A DNA stretch of 64,000 bases from CADEDV01 sp964596345 (GTDB lineage: Bacteria; Bacteroidota; Bacteroidia; Chitinophagales; Chitinophagaceae). Below are positions 23,395 to 33,145 of this stretch, piece after piece. The notes below the pieces were generated by a model, which ran no database searches, was not told the DNA's origin, and saw nothing but the letters and a program-made list of their open reading frames with translations. The DNA is taken from NCBI GenBank assembly GCA_964596345.1, contig CAZQSZ010000005.1, positions 248,001 through 312,000 on the forward strand. Direction: 5' to 3'. Made by a program: the position numbers and the translations under genes. Position 1 is the first letter of the stretch; the number at the start of each line of letters is the position of its first letter.

Positions 23395-24857
23395 GATCCT
23401 GGCTTTTCCAGTTTTTGCAATTTTTGTCCGGCTATCCATGCCGCCGGGGAATAATAGAGCCAGGAAATGGCTTTCTTAATTCTCTTCAATTGAAGAGAAG
23501 CAGGTTGGCTGAAAATATTCCTGATGGCATCAATGGCAATGTGTTTCCGGTAGCTTTTATGTACATACCGGTGCAGTTGTTTATAAAAGGCAGGCGCATA
23601 GGTATTGCGGAACATCAATGCCAGTTCATCAGAGTCGGTCCAGTTGGATTTATCACTGAGTTGCGTTTTTACTTTTTCGTGAAAAACAGTACCGGGCAAA
23701 GGATAGGAAACAGAGATACCGATCTCGTAGGGTAGTAATTCATTGATCATCCGGATCGTTTTTGCAATATCGTCTTTTGTTTCGCCCGGGTAACCAAACT
23801 GGATAAAGAAAGAAGGGTTGATTTTGTTTTTCTTCAATAACATGGTGGCCTCGTGTATTTGTTCAACCGAAGTGCCTTTATCCATTGCATCCAGTATTTT
23901 TTGGGAACCACTTTCTGCACCCATCCAGATATTGGAACAGCCGGCCCTGGCCAGGTCCTTAATGTGATCTTCCTGCAACAGCAGGTCTGCCCTGGCCTGT
24001 ATCTTGAATGAAAATTGTAACTGCTCTTTTTCCACGAGATCAGCAAATTCATGCACCCATCCCGGTTTCAAACCAAAAATGTCGTCGCAAAACCAGATAT
24101 GGTCAAACTGGTATTTATATTTCAGCATTTTTAATTCAGCCACTACATTTTGCGGTGAGCGGGTATTATACCGGTTGCCATAGATGGGCTTGGCACACCA
24201 GTTACATTTGAAAGGACAGCCTCTTGTAGTGGCCATATTGAGTGAGAAATAGCCACGGTGGTTTAACCACGTTTTCCGGTAAGGTTCAATATCGGCAAGA
24301 TCCCAGGCCGGGAAAGGAAGTTCATCCAACTCCTTCATCACTGTTCTTTTCATTGTTTTTATAACTGCATCCTGCTGGCGAAAGGCAAGACCCGGGATAC
24401 TCATAAAATCAGTTTGCTGTTTTGTTATAGTACTGATGAGTTCCGCCAGTGTTTGTTCAGCTTCTCCCAGTATCACAAAATCGGCCCCTTCTTCAAGATA
24501 TTGTTCAAAATGATCGGTGGCATCGGAACTGGAAACGATGACGGTGCAGCCTTTTTGTTTTGCAAATTTCATCATCTCAAAAGCTGCTTCCCGCATATTG
24601 GTAAGACACATCTTGGTGAGATAATTGAAACCATCATCATAGATTACAAAAAAATCAGGCGACTGTTGTTGTAATGGCAATATCACTTCCTCGGGGCCAT
24701 AGGCGAACATAGTATCAAAAAGAGAAACATGATGGCCCTGTTCTCTTACTACAGCAGCAGCATATAAAGTTCCGATGGGAGGATAAGGCTGACCCGTTTC
24801 CCATTGCTTGGGATCAAACCGCATAAAATAGGAATGGGAGAAAAGAATATTGCTCAT
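23391..24857 (-). CDS. B12-binding-domain radical SAM protein (BchE-like architecture)
   Basis: A 488-residue protein. The first 150 residues have the B12-binding Rossmann layout (PPIGTLYAAAVVREQGHHV, then ADFVILGEAEQTLAELI), but no clear DxHxxG cobalamin His motif. The radical SAM cluster motif is Cys214-x3-Cys218-x2-Cys221 (GCPFKCNWC), followed by the TIM-barrel segments IWMGAESGSQKILDAM and FFIQFGYPGETKDDI. Such enzymes methylate or rearrange unreactive carbons. It lies between a SPASM radical SAM gene (6 bases upstream) and a methyltransferase (ATGA overlap). Chemistry cannot be read from sequence. Confidence 0.8.
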   Translation of the reverse strand: MSNILFSHSYFMRFDPKQWETGQPYPPIGTLYAAAVVREQGHHVSLFDTMFAYGPEEVILPLQQQSPDFFVIYDDGFNYLTKMCLTNMREAAFEMMKFAKQKGCTVIVSSSDATDHFEQYLEEGADFVILGEAEQTLAELISTITKQQTDFMSIPGLAFRQQDAVIKTMKRTVMKELDELPFPAWDLADIEPYRKTWLNHRGYFSLNMATTRGCPFKCNWCAKPIYGNRYNTRSPQNVVAELKMLKYKYQFDHIWFCDDIFGLKPGWVHEFADLVEKEQLQFSFKIQARADLLLQEDHIKDLARAGCSNIWMGAESGSQKILDAMDKGTSVEQIHEATMLLKKNKINPSFFIQFGYPGETKDDIAKTIRMINELLPYEIGISVSYPLPGTVFHEKVKTQLSDKSNWTDSDELALMFRNTYAPAFYKQLHRYVHKSYRKHIAIDAIRNIFSQPASLQLKRIKKAISWLYYSPAAWIAGQKLQKLEKPGS

Positions 24858-24863
24858 AGAGGT

Positions 24864-25916
24864 TTAATTCAGTTTGGTACCAGGTGATAAATGGAGGTGG
24901 CAGACACATTTTACACAGGTATCATTGCTTGTTATATCTAATTCTTTCCGGAAACGGATAGCCGCATCACTATTCAGAATATTTTTTAACGGGCGGTCCC
25001 GGGTATTGCCAATAGCTTCATGAAAAAAACAGGGCCTGACGGTTCCATCAGCCTCAACAACTGCTGAAACCCAGGGAGCATTGCATTTCTTGAATGGGAA
25101 TGGATTGAGACCATGTAACGCAGCATAGTACTGGTAGATCTTCCTGAGTTTACCCGGGCTTTCTGCAATAAAGCCGTTTTCAAACTTAGCCGGGTAAGTT
25201 GCAATAACGGATTCCAGGATGGATAGCAATTCGGGCAGCTCGTTTTTATCCGGTAAAATTTCATGCTGGCGCTGATCGCTCCATAGTACTTCCCGGTTAA
25301 AGGCATGGCTGCTGATATCGGCGGGCAAAAAACTAATACCGTCCAGTCCTAAGTTTGATGCACTTTCAATGATCACAGGCCAGTTGCGGAAATTGATCTT
25401 ATGGATGACTGTTCTTGCAGATATATTAAAGCCAGGCCTCAGTTGTTTGATCTGCTTTATTCCTGTTTCCAGTTTTTGGTAAGCATCCGGAATATTCCGG
25501 ATATAATTATGCAGGGGTTCGTCTCCATCTAAGGATACAATTATATCATTTACATGTTCAACCAGTTGTTCAGCATGTTTCTGTAATGTCAATCCCGTGG
25601 AAAGCAGGGTGATCTTTATTTTATGTTGGGCCAGTAGTTCACAAAACTTAAAAAAACCGGGATTTAATAACGCTTCCCCACCTGACATCAGGACTTGTTG
25701 TGTACCGAGTTTTTTTAATGAATCCAGTAAACCCCTGATATCTTCTTCTGTTAATTGTTTCAGGTTCTTATTGTCTTTCCAGATATCGCACATCACACAA
25801 CGGCAGTTACAGGCACTGTGTGGCATCAGTATCACTACCGGCAATGCCTTTACCAGGTCCGTTTGCAAAGTCCGGTATCGTTGAAAAGTGTGGTATAGTG
25901 ATTGCGGAATACTCAT
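24864..25916 (-). CDS. Radical SAM protein with SPASM-like C-terminal domain
   Basis: A 350-residue enzyme. Cluster motif Cys36-x3-Cys40-x2-Cys43 within ACNCRCVMC near the N-terminus, then QVLMSGGEALLNP (the GGE SAM-binding motif) and VSLDGDEPLHNYIRN. The C-terminus holds CNAPWVSAVVEADGTVRPC and NDTCVKCVCH, an auxiliary-cluster region of SPASM/twitch type. Proteins of this class include peptide maturases, dehydrogenases and epimerases. ATGA overlap with the upstream methyltransferase gene, so both are in one operon. Confidence 0.82.
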   Translation of the reverse strand: MSIPQSLYHTFQRYRTLQTDLVKALPVVILMPHSACNCRCVMCDIWKDNKNLKQLTEEDIRGLLDSLKKLGTQQVLMSGGEALLNPGFFKFCELLAQHKIKITLLSTGLTLQKHAEQLVEHVNDIIVSLDGDEPLHNYIRNIPDAYQKLETGIKQIKQLRPGFNISARTVIHKINFRNWPVIIESASNLGLDGISFLPADISSHAFNREVLWSDQRQHEILPDKNELPELLSILESVIATYPAKFENGFIAESPGKLRKIYQYYAALHGLNPFPFKKCNAPWVSAVVEADGTVRPCFFHEAIGNTRDRPLKNILNSDAAIRFRKELDITSNDTCVKCVCHLHLSPGTKLN

Positions 25917-26689
25917 GCGAGGATAGCTTTTCGTTTAACGCAGATCCAGGGGAAAGGATTTTTATTTTTGGAGAAAAAATGCTGGAGCGAAGAAGGATCA
26001 TACAGCAGTTCATGTTCAATAACGGCTAAGTCATTCCAGCTGTGATGAAAATAATGACGGGTCATTTCCGGGAGACCTGCCTCTTTATAATAATCCGCTG
26101 TTCTTTGCCGGGCTGCCTGTATTTCTGCTGCTTTGTAGAAAGGGCTGTCCAGGATATGAACTTCCCCACCTAATTTCAATAAAGAAAGGGCTTGCGAAAT
26201 AATTTCCGGCAGAGATGGGAAATACTGGATGCAGGCAGCAAAGACGACACAATCGAATTCCATCTCTTCAAATAACCCGGAGCGGATATCGCCATAGATA
26301 AAATGAAGGTTGGGGATATGACTGAATACCCTTGCTGCCTGCTGTAACTCGGTAAAGTTGACATCACTGCCAATCACCTTACTTCCATGGATGGCCACCA
26401 ACTGCTTTGAAAGCCATCCGTTGCCGCAACCCACTTCCAGTATTTGCAGTGGCTTTTGTTTTTGCAAAAGCCTTTCGAGCAATTTATCGGCTGATCTTTT
26501 TCTTACCTGCCATTCGGCGTAATGCGGGTGTTCTTTGTAAATGGAAGGTAGCTGAAGTAGTTCTTCATCGCTGTATATCCTTTGTTCCCGGCTGCGCAAT
26601 TCAATATATCTTTTTTCAAAAAGATGAACCGGGCTCACCTTGTCGGGAACATTCACCTGGTCAATTATGGTAAACCCTTCTGTGATCAT
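25913..26689 (-). CDS. Class I SAM-dependent methyltransferase
   Basis: A 258-residue protein with motif I ILEVGCGNGWLSKQLV, an acidic end KVIGSDVNFTEL, and motif post-I YGDIRSGLFEEMEFDCVVFA. The N-terminal 70 residues (VHLFEKRYIELRSREQRIYS) would form the acceptor-side lid. It overlaps the next gene by four bases and follows the second B12-type radical SAM gene by 9 bases, so it belongs to the minus-strand radical SAM operon. Confidence 0.78.
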   Translation of the reverse strand: MITEGFTIIDQVNVPDKVSPVHLFEKRYIELRSREQRIYSDEELLQLPSIYKEHPHYAEWQVRKRSADKLLERLLQKQKPLQILEVGCGNGWLSKQLVAIHGSKVIGSDVNFTELQQAARVFSHIPNLHFIYGDIRSGLFEEMEFDCVVFAACIQYFPSLPEIISQALSLLKLGGEVHILDSPFYKAAEIQAARQRTADYYKEAGLPEMTRHYFHHSWNDLAVIEHELLYDPSSLQHFFSKNKNPFPWICVKRKAILA

Positions 26690-26698
26690 AAATAGAAA

Positions 26699-28201
26699 TC
26701 AGAATCCCTGGATCTCCGGCTGGCGGTATTTCCAAAGCCGGTGCAATAATTTGATCTCGTAAGGAAAGCGGTAAAAATTGGTTTTATACCGCAAGCCTGA
26801 AACCATTTTTATCATTCTGCGTTTGACTGTATTGAGCCGGATATCAGAAACAGTTGGATAATAACCGTTGAGTACCGTTTCAAAGTTCCTGATCTTGTCA
26901 AGCATCTCCGGGGTAAGCCAGGGCGTTAACGGATTTTTGCGCAGGTCAAAACGTTCCCATTGCGGGGTAACCCAGTCCTCCAGCTTTTTAGGAAATTCAA
27001 ACCCGCTTTCTATCACTGTATTGAATAACTCGGAACCTTCCGTCGGAACAGGGCTGTATGTGTATAAAACAATTTCAGTTCTTGGATTAATCGCTTTTAC
27101 TTTTTTGATAAAGCTGATATCGAATTCTATCTGCTCCATCACTTGTTCCGGGGTGGGGGCTGGTGTACCCAATACAAAAGAGTATTCCGGTATCAGGTCA
27201 AATTTTTTTAACCGTTCAGCAAAGCGGATGATCTGTTCACCATTTTGGGTGCCGCCTTTATCAAGTTGTTTAAGCACATTATCATTGCCACTTTCTGCCC
27301 CAAAGAAAATGATCTTGCAACCGGCTTCCCGGATCAATGCCAGGGATTCATCTTTGAATTTATCCATCGTATCGATCCTGGCCATTCCCCACCAGTTCAT
27401 TTTCTCCGGTTTAACCAGTTGTGAAAATTCTACCGTTCTTTTTTCAGAGACAAAAAAATTGTTATCGTGAAACTCGATGGCATTAGCTCCCCAATTTTCT
27501 TTGATATATTTTATATCCCTGTAAATATGCTGAGCTGATTTAGCTTTCCATCTTGCTTCATAAGTGGGAACAACAGCGCAAAAAGAGCAGGTAAAAGGGC
27601 AGCCGATACTGGAGTGATAGGCCAGTGTTTTCGTTCCGAGGTAAGTTTTGCCCAGGTAATATTTATCAATGGCATAAAGCTTATCCAGTTTGTGATACGG
27701 CAACGGGGGTAATGTATCTTGTTCGATCAGGTCTTGCTTGGGGTTTTTAATGATAGCCTCCCCGGTTTTATAAATAAGGTTTTTGATCAGCTCATAGGGC
27801 TTATTATTTTCCAGTGCTTCTAACAATTGGGGAAAAGCATGATCACCCGGACCGTTGATCACAAAATCAACATAGCCTGATTCTAAAACGATCTTGTAAT
27901 GGTTGGTGGGGAAATAACCTCCCCAGATCATGATGCTGCCGGGAAATTCTTCTTTGATCTTTTTAGCGAAAGGAATGGCCTGTTTGGTTTGCGGGCCCGG
28001 CATAATGGTAAAACCGATATAACGATATTCACCTGTTTGCAGGTAAGCTGCCATTTTTTTATACGGATCTTCCTCGCAATTTCCATCTACAATAACCCAA
28101 TCAAAAATCCCATCTACTGATGCAGCAATATTCATGATCGAGTTGGGAACACGATGCTTGGCATTGGCACTTTTGGGATTAAAAAGAAGGACCTTGTTCA
28201 T
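26699..28201 (-). CDS. B12-binding-domain radical SAM protein
   Basis: A 500-residue enzyme, first gene of the minus-strand operon that runs to 22567. N-terminal B12-like Rossmann region (GEYRYIGFTIMPGPQTKQAI, then IMIWGGYFPTN and YVDFVINGPGDHAFPQLLEA), cluster motif Cys201-x3-Cys205-x2-Cys208 (GCPFTCSFC), then IIFFGAESGNDNVLKQLDKG. It is related in layout to the 488-residue protein three genes downstream but clearly diverged. Probable substrate class unknown. Promoter likely in the 87-base gap to the divergent methyltransferase. Confidence 0.8.
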   Translation of the reverse strand: MNKVLLFNPKSANAKHRVPNSIMNIAASVDGIFDWVIVDGNCEEDPYKKMAAYLQTGEYRYIGFTIMPGPQTKQAIPFAKKIKEEFPGSIMIWGGYFPTNHYKIVLESGYVDFVINGPGDHAFPQLLEALENNKPYELIKNLIYKTGEAIIKNPKQDLIEQDTLPPLPYHKLDKLYAIDKYYLGKTYLGTKTLAYHSSIGCPFTCSFCAVVPTYEARWKAKSAQHIYRDIKYIKENWGANAIEFHDNNFFVSEKRTVEFSQLVKPEKMNWWGMARIDTMDKFKDESLALIREAGCKIIFFGAESGNDNVLKQLDKGGTQNGEQIIRFAERLKKFDLIPEYSFVLGTPAPTPEQVMEQIEFDISFIKKVKAINPRTEIVLYTYSPVPTEGSELFNTVIESGFEFPKKLEDWVTPQWERFDLRKNPLTPWLTPEMLDKIRNFETVLNGYYPTVSDIRLNTVKRRMIKMVSGLRYKTNFYRFPYEIKLLHRLWKYRQPEIQGF

Positions 28202-28288
28202 CGTTCCTTCAAAACGAAACTTAATGCAGCAGGGTTGCCTGCAAAAGCTTCTTCTTTCTCCCTACATTTATGAACAATTTTACTCATC

Positions 28289-29029
28289 ATGTCTATAGCC
28301 AGCCGGATCAGATCTTTCTTATTTCAGCAACGGGAAAAAGACCCCGGAGCAGCTTATGACCTGTGGGCGGTGGCCTATGATGATCAGCCCGGAAACCTGA
28401 TGCTGGACCTCGATGAGGGAGTGTTTTCAGAGCTGCTAGATCAAACTGCTGTAAGCGGGAAAACAGCAACAGATATTGGTTGTGGTACCGGCCGTCATTG
28501 GAACAAGCTATTTGCAAAACAGCCCGCCCGGCTTACCGGGTATGATGTATCAGCAGGGATGCTCGCAAAGCTGAAAGAAAAATACCCGGCGGCAGAAACC
28601 TTTTTACTGAAGGATGAACTGCTACCTGAACTTACAACTGCATCCTGCGACCTGGTCATTTCCACCCTGGCCATTGCCCATATTGAAAAATTGGAAACGG
28701 CTTTGCAGGAATGGAACCGGGTACTAAAACCTGGCGGAGATATCATCATTACTGATTATCATCCGGAGGCATTGGCCAAAGGAGGTAAACGCACCTTTAA
28801 GCTGGAGGGGAAGACCATCGCCGTAAAAAACTATATTCATACCATACAGCAACTGAGGGTTTTGACAAGGCAACTTGGATGGACAGAACTTCGTTTTACC
28901 GAACGGGTAATTGATGATTCGGTAAAAGGGTATTACGAGCGGCAAAATGCATTGCCCCTGTTCGAATCGTTCCGGGACATACCCATTATTTACGGAATTC
29001 ACTTAAAAAAAACGGATGATCCTGCATGA
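28289..29029 (+). CDS. Class I SAM-dependent methyltransferase (UbiE/BioC-like)
   Basis: A 246-residue protein with motif I ATDIGCGTGRHWNKLF, motif II YDVSAGMLAKLKEKYP, and EWNRVLKPGGDIIITDYHPE at post-II/III. The end TDDPA overlaps the amidohydrolase start by 14 bases, indicating coupling. It is transcribed away from the radical SAM operon, with a possible TACATTTA promoter element in the shared gap. It is the third methyltransferase of the block. Confidence 0.82.
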   Translation: MSIASRIRSFLFQQREKDPGAAYDLWAVAYDDQPGNLMLDLDEGVFSELLDQTAVSGKTATDIGCGTGRHWNKLFAKQPARLTGYDVSAGMLAKLKEKYPAAETFLLKDELLPELTTASCDLVISTLAIAHIEKLETALQEWNRVLKPGGDIIITDYHPEALAKGGKRTFKLEGKTIAVKNYIHTIQQLRVLTRQLGWTELRFTERVIDDSVKGYYERQNALPLFESFRDIPIIYGIHLKKTDDPA

Positions 29030-30161
29030 TGTAAGTCTCCATGGTGCTGCTGAACGAAAACATATCCATATAAAAAATGGGATTATCCGGACCATCACGG
29101 CCCGCCGGGAAATGCTGGATCAACTGCAGGATGAGGAAAGATTGGAATTGAAAGGAGCCCTCGTTTTACCAGGATTTATCAATTCACACGATCATCTTGA
29201 TTTTAATTTATTTCCACAACTCGGAAACAGGCTGTATGCTAACTATACGGAATGGGGCAGGGATATACACCGGGCCAATGCGGATGTTGTCAGTGAGGTA
29301 CAACAAATACCCCTGTCTTTACGGATTCAATGGGGTCTGTACAAGAACCTGCTGAATGGTTTTACCACAGTGGTCAATCATGGAAAATATTTGCAAACCG
29401 GCGATGAACTGGTCAATGTTTTCCAGGATTGTTATTCATTGCATTCCCCGGCTTTTGAAAAAAACTGGGTATTAAAACTCAATCACCCGTTGCGAAACCG
29501 CAAACCCTTTGTGATGCATATCGGGGAGGGAACTGATGAGAAAGCCCGGTCAGAGATCAGCAGGGTGGTACGGTCCAATTTTTTTACAAGAAGGATCATA
29601 GCAGTCCATGGAGTGGCAATGGATAAACAGCAGGCCGCTTCGTTTGCAGCAATAGCCTGGTGCCCCGCATCTAACTTTTTTTTATTTGGGAAAACTGCTT
29701 CCATTGACTTTTTGAAACAAGCTGCCAAAATTGTTTTTGGTACTGATTCCACCTTAACATCTTCCTGGTATGCCGGGGAGCATTTTAAAACTGCTATAGA
29801 CACGGGAATGGTTGATGAAAAAGAACTGTTGAATATGCTCACAGCCGATCCGGCGGGGGTATGGGGATTAGAAGACAGGGGTGTTGTAGAGGAAGGCATG
29901 AGAGCTGACCTGCTGATAACGGAGAATAGTAGTGATTTTTTTACTGAAATACCTGCCGGGATGTTAATAGTAATGAAAGGAGGGGAAATAAAATTAGTAA
30001 CAGAGAACCTGCAGCAACAACTGCAGTTGCCGGGAGTAACGGATTTTGACATGATCGTTATAAAAGGAAAGAGAATGTTGGTAAAGCCGGGCTTACTAAA
30101 ACTGGCGAAGGAAATATTATCTTTTTATCCGGCAGCTGAAATTCCTTTTGAGATAGCCTGA
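29016..30161 (+). CDS. Amidohydrolase-superfamily metal hydrolase
   Basis: A 381-residue enzyme. Metal-binding HxH lies in NSHDHLDFN after the usual small beta-sandwich start (LVLPGFIN). Later metal ligands would be His in HGVAMDKQQAA and Asp in FGTDSTLTSSW, the TIM-barrel strand 8 Asp. A C-terminal strand RADLLITEN closes the sandwich. The layout matches chlorohydrolase/deaminase-type members (TrzN, MtaD), which remove amino or halide groups from ring systems. Placed between a methyltransferase and a glycosyltransferase gene; substrate unknown. Confidence 0.78.
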   Translation: MILHDVSLHGAAERKHIHIKNGIIRTITARREMLDQLQDEERLELKGALVLPGFINSHDHLDFNLFPQLGNRLYANYTEWGRDIHRANADVVSEVQQIPLSLRIQWGLYKNLLNGFTTVVNHGKYLQTGDELVNVFQDCYSLHSPAFEKNWVLKLNHPLRNRKPFVMHIGEGTDEKARSEISRVVRSNFFTRRIIAVHGVAMDKQQAASFAAIAWCPASNFFLFGKTASIDFLKQAAKIVFGTDSTLTSSWYAGEHFKTAIDTGMVDEKELLNMLTADPAGVWGLEDRGVVEEGMRADLLITENSSDFFTEIPAGMLIVMKGGEIKLVTENLQQQLQLPGVTDFDMIVIKGKRMLVKPGLLKLAKEILSFYPAAEIPFEIA

Positions 30162-31285
30162 TGGAGAAAAAATTGAAATTCATAGAAATTAATTACCATT
30201 TTCACCAGGAATTCACTACTCCTGATGCAGTGATTACAAAACATCTACCCTCAAATTTATTTGCAGAAGAATTAAGCAAGACTTCATCGGTAACGCTTAT
30301 TAAGCACCTTGCTTATGAGGGAGTATGTCAGCGAAGGGCTGTTCATTACCGTTTTTTCCGGAGAGCAAATAATTTCTGGCAAATCCCCTTTTCCACGCAC
30401 CGGCTTATAAAGAAGGAAAATCCGGATATTGTATTGGTCCAGGGATTTATCTATCCGCTGCAGGTGATGGCATTAAGACTTGCGGCAGGTAAAAATTGCA
30501 AAATAGTTTTGCAACACAGGGCAGAAATCCCTTTCCGGCGGAAAAAAATATTCCAGCAATGGGCGGATAAATTCGTTACTGCTTATTTCTTCACCGCGAT
30601 TGAACAGGCTGATGAGTGGATCAGCGCCGGGGTTATCAACGATAAAAACAAGTGTTTTGAAATACCTGCTGCTAGTACACGGTTTTCAAAAAAAGATAAA
30701 TTTTTCTGCCGGGGGAAGCTGGGAATTAGTAATGAGGTAATGTTCTTATGGGCTGGTCGTTTGAATATTAACAAAGATCCGCTAACTGTCCTTACCGCAT
30801 TTGAAAAGTATATTCTTTTTGATCCCGGAGCAAAGTTGTACATGATTTACCAGGAAGATAATTTGCTGAACGGGATGACAGAAAAGATAAAAGCAAGTGC
30901 CGGGTTAAGGAATAATGTTATACTTACTGGCAAAGTAGTACATGAAGAAATGGAACTATGGTACAGTGCAGCTGACTATATTATTTCTGCCAGCCACCGG
31001 GAAGGCGGGAGTTATGTCCTTATGGAAGCAATGGCTTGTGGCTGTGTGCCCATTGTTACTACTATTCCCGCTTCTATGAAAATGATAGAAAATGGGAAAG
31101 CTGGATATTTATTTGAACCTGGAAATGCAAATGCCTTGTATGAGGTTTTGCTTTCTTTAAATAAGGAGGATCACGAAAAACTTTCTGGCTCAGCAAGAGC
31201 TTTGTTTGAGCAGGAGATGTCGCCGGAAGCGATCGTAAAAAAAATGAACCAGGCATTCGGACAACTAAAGGGAGAAGAGCTGTAA
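30161..31285 (+). CDS. GT4-type glycosyltransferase
   Basis: A 374-residue GT-B enzyme. The C-terminal half has FLWAGRLNINKDPLTVLTAF and the EX7E motif in REGGSYVLMEAMACGCVPIV, which binds the sugar nucleotide. The start ATG shares one base with the amidohydrolase stop (TGATG), so it belongs to the + operon of methyltransferase and amidohydrolase. It converges with the next gene, overlapping its 3' end by 21 bases. Confidence 0.85.
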   Translation: MEKKLKFIEINYHFHQEFTTPDAVITKHLPSNLFAEELSKTSSVTLIKHLAYEGVCQRRAVHYRFFRRANNFWQIPFSTHRLIKKENPDIVLVQGFIYPLQVMALRLAAGKNCKIVLQHRAEIPFRRKKIFQQWADKFVTAYFFTAIEQADEWISAGVINDKNKCFEIPAASTRFSKKDKFFCRGKLGISNEVMFLWAGRLNINKDPLTVLTAFEKYILFDPGAKLYMIYQEDNLLNGMTEKIKASAGLRNNVILTGKVVHEEMELWYSAADYIISASHREGGSYVLMEAMACGCVPIVTTIPASMKMIENGKAGYLFEPGNANALYEVLLSLNKEDHEKLSGSARALFEQEMSPEAIVKKMNQAFGQLKGEEL

Positions 31286-32326
31286 AATTTTTTCAGCACT
31301 TTGTTCTATGGGGTATGGGACTACATTTTTAGAGAATATTTTTTTATCAAGCAGAGCCATTGTTTTACTAATCATCTCTGCTTTGGAAGTAACGATGGTC
31401 CAGTTTTCTACCATTTCATTCATAGGTTTGACAAAACTGATAACATGGGCACCCGCAGCAAGTGCTTCGAGACAAACCAGGCCAAATCCTTCATAGGAGG
31501 ATGGATGCAAGAATATTTTTGTCTGCTGCATAAGCTGTAGCACTTCTCTGTGAGGAAGCTCACCGGTGAGAATGATAGTTTCTTCCAAATTGTATTTTTC
31601 AATCAACAGCAACAGCTTTTTCCTTTCGGGCCCATCCCCGCAAATGGCAGCTTTTAGCTGCGGATACTTTAGTTTCAGTTCAGCAATCATTTCAATAAAG
31701 AGATTGTATTGCTTAAGGGGGATCAGTGACCCTGCTCCAAGAATATCAATTGTTCTTGCTGCTTTGTTTGTCCGGAAAACAGCAGTGTCAATTCCCGGGG
31801 GAATAACAGAGCAAGGCCTGGTTCTATGATTTTTTTCAAATTCAGCAGCAATAAAATCAGAGAAAGCAATTAGTTCTGCAGCATCAGGTTTGATGCGGCG
31901 TACATATTTATTTTTCTTTCCGGCGTCCTGCCCCGGTATCCAGCAGCGGTGAACCAATGAATTAGCAGCTGCAAACTGGTGGCCAATCAGGGCACATTCA
32001 CCACACCAGAAACTCAGTATGCCCGAAATGCTGTATTGCTGGTGAAGTAGACGTAATTCTCTTTTAACCCCCTGCCAAAGAAGGCGCCGGTGAATTCCTC
32101 CCTTGTTCTTCCCTCCAAAACTTTTTACGGTGATGGACTGCCATGTATAGACCGATTCCGAAAAGGGATATTGAAAACTCAGGATAATGAGACGTAGGCC
32201 CGGACGTTGTTTTTGGATACTGGTGATTAATGATTGCTGGAAAGGAATGCAGGTGCTGTCGGATTCGTCTTTAGGGAAGCCCGGCGTCAGAATGACCAGT
32301 GTTTCCGTTTTACCCTTCACCGGCAA
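31265..32326 (-). CDS. GT4-type glycosyltransferase
   Basis: A 353-residue GT-B enzyme with TLVILTPGFPKDESDS at the N-terminus, DILGAGSLIPLKQYNLFIE in the nucleotide-sugar domain, and EX7E in SSYEGFGLVCLEALAAG. The start is a TTG at 32326 (or GTG at 32320); both lie inside the preceding gene, overlapping it by 11-17 bases. Last gene of the long minus-strand glycan operon. Confidence 0.85.
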   Translation of the reverse strand: MPVKGKTETLVILTPGFPKDESDSTCIPFQQSLITSIQKQRPGLRLIILSFQYPFSESVYTWQSITVKSFGGKNKGGIHRRLLWQGVKRELRLLHQQYSISGILSFWCGECALIGHQFAAANSLVHRCWIPGQDAGKKNKYVRRIKPDAAELIAFSDFIAAEFEKNHRTRPCSVIPPGIDTAVFRTNKAARTIDILGAGSLIPLKQYNLFIEMIAELKLKYPQLKAAICGDGPERKKLLLLIEKYNLEETIILTGELPHREVLQLMQQTKIFLHPSSYEGFGLVCLEALAAGAHVISFVKPMNEMVENWTIVTSKAEMISKTMALLDKKIFSKNVVPYPIEQSAEKILQLFSL

Positions 32327-33134
32327 CAGACTTTTGTTCAGTTAATACCGGATGTACAAGCACCGGGTTGTTTATACGTTTGACAGCAGATTGCATCCGG
32401 TAGAGCTTGCTGTATTTTAAAAATACCTGGTGGGATGTATTGACAGCGATAGAAAAACCATCAGCTCCGTCCAGGAAACCAAGTCGCAGAAAATAACCGT
32501 TAAGAAAAGCCCAGCAGGGCCTTAGCAGCATTTTCAACCAGGAACTGCGATTGCCATTTGTGTATAAAGAAGCAGCGGCAATGGAGCTTAACCGGTTGTT
32601 TTGCCATACCAGGTCATCCGGACTAGTAAACGAAAAATGAAGGAGGTCGCCTTTCAATTTCCTGGTTGTGAACCCGGGCTGCAGCACAATTTTATCATGC
32701 GGGTTCAACCCGGCCCACTGGGCAATCCTCCGGTCAAAGAGCCGGATCTTTTTATCAGGATACCAAAGGCCATGACGGATGAAGCGTCCGCAATAGTTGG
32801 TACAACGGTTCATTTCATAAGCCCTGTGCGGGAAAGTTTCTTTTTCAACGAGGATAGAATGAACAAGCTGATCATCTAATGCTTCGTCGGCATCCAGGCT
32901 AAGGATATAATTATTTGAAGCCAGTTGCATAGCAAAATTCTTCTGCCCGATATAGCCACGGAACTTCTCCTGGAATACCGTTGCACCAAAACTTTGGGCA
33001 ATTGCAACGGTCTGGTCGGTAGAAAAGGAATCAAGTACGATGATCTCATCAGCCACTTTTCTGACCGATTCAATACAGCGGCCGATATTGTTTTCCTCGT
33101 TAAATGTTATTATGACCACTGACAATGGCTGCAT
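32310..33134 (-). CDS. GT2-type glycosyltransferase (WaaE/KdtX-like)
   Basis: A 274-residue GT-A enzyme. It begins with LSVVIITFNEENNIGRCIES, has the Asp in VLDSFSTD and the DxD-type LSLDADEALDDQLV, and a RLFDRRIAQWAG segment typical of the lipopolysaccharide core beta-1,4-glucosyltransferase subfamily. It follows the O-antigen-ligase-like gene by 11 bases. Donor and acceptor unknown. Confidence 0.85.
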   Translation of the reverse strand: MQPLSVVIITFNEENNIGRCIESVRKVADEIIVLDSFSTDQTVAIAQSFGATVFQEKFRGYIGQKNFAMQLASNNYILSLDADEALDDQLVHSILVEKETFPHRAYEMNRCTNYCGRFIRHGLWYPDKKIRLFDRRIAQWAGLNPHDKIVLQPGFTTRKLKGDLLHFSFTSPDDLVWQNNRLSSIAAASLYTNGNRSSWLKMLLRPCWAFLNGYFLRLGFLDGADGFSIAVNTSHQVFLKYSKLYRMQSAVKRINNPVLVHPVLTEQKSVAGEG

Positions 33135-33145
33135 ATAAACTTATT

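Noticed and set aside
26868..27470. 200-codon open frame on the + strand
   Set aside because: It lies entirely antisense to the B12-type radical SAM gene, whose frame has clear motifs; the translation has no recognisable domain and serine-rich shadow composition.
29483..30052. 189-codon open frame on the minus strand
   Set aside because: Antisense to the amidohydrolase; the sense frame holds HxH and the strand-8 Asp. No start context or domain in the antisense frame.
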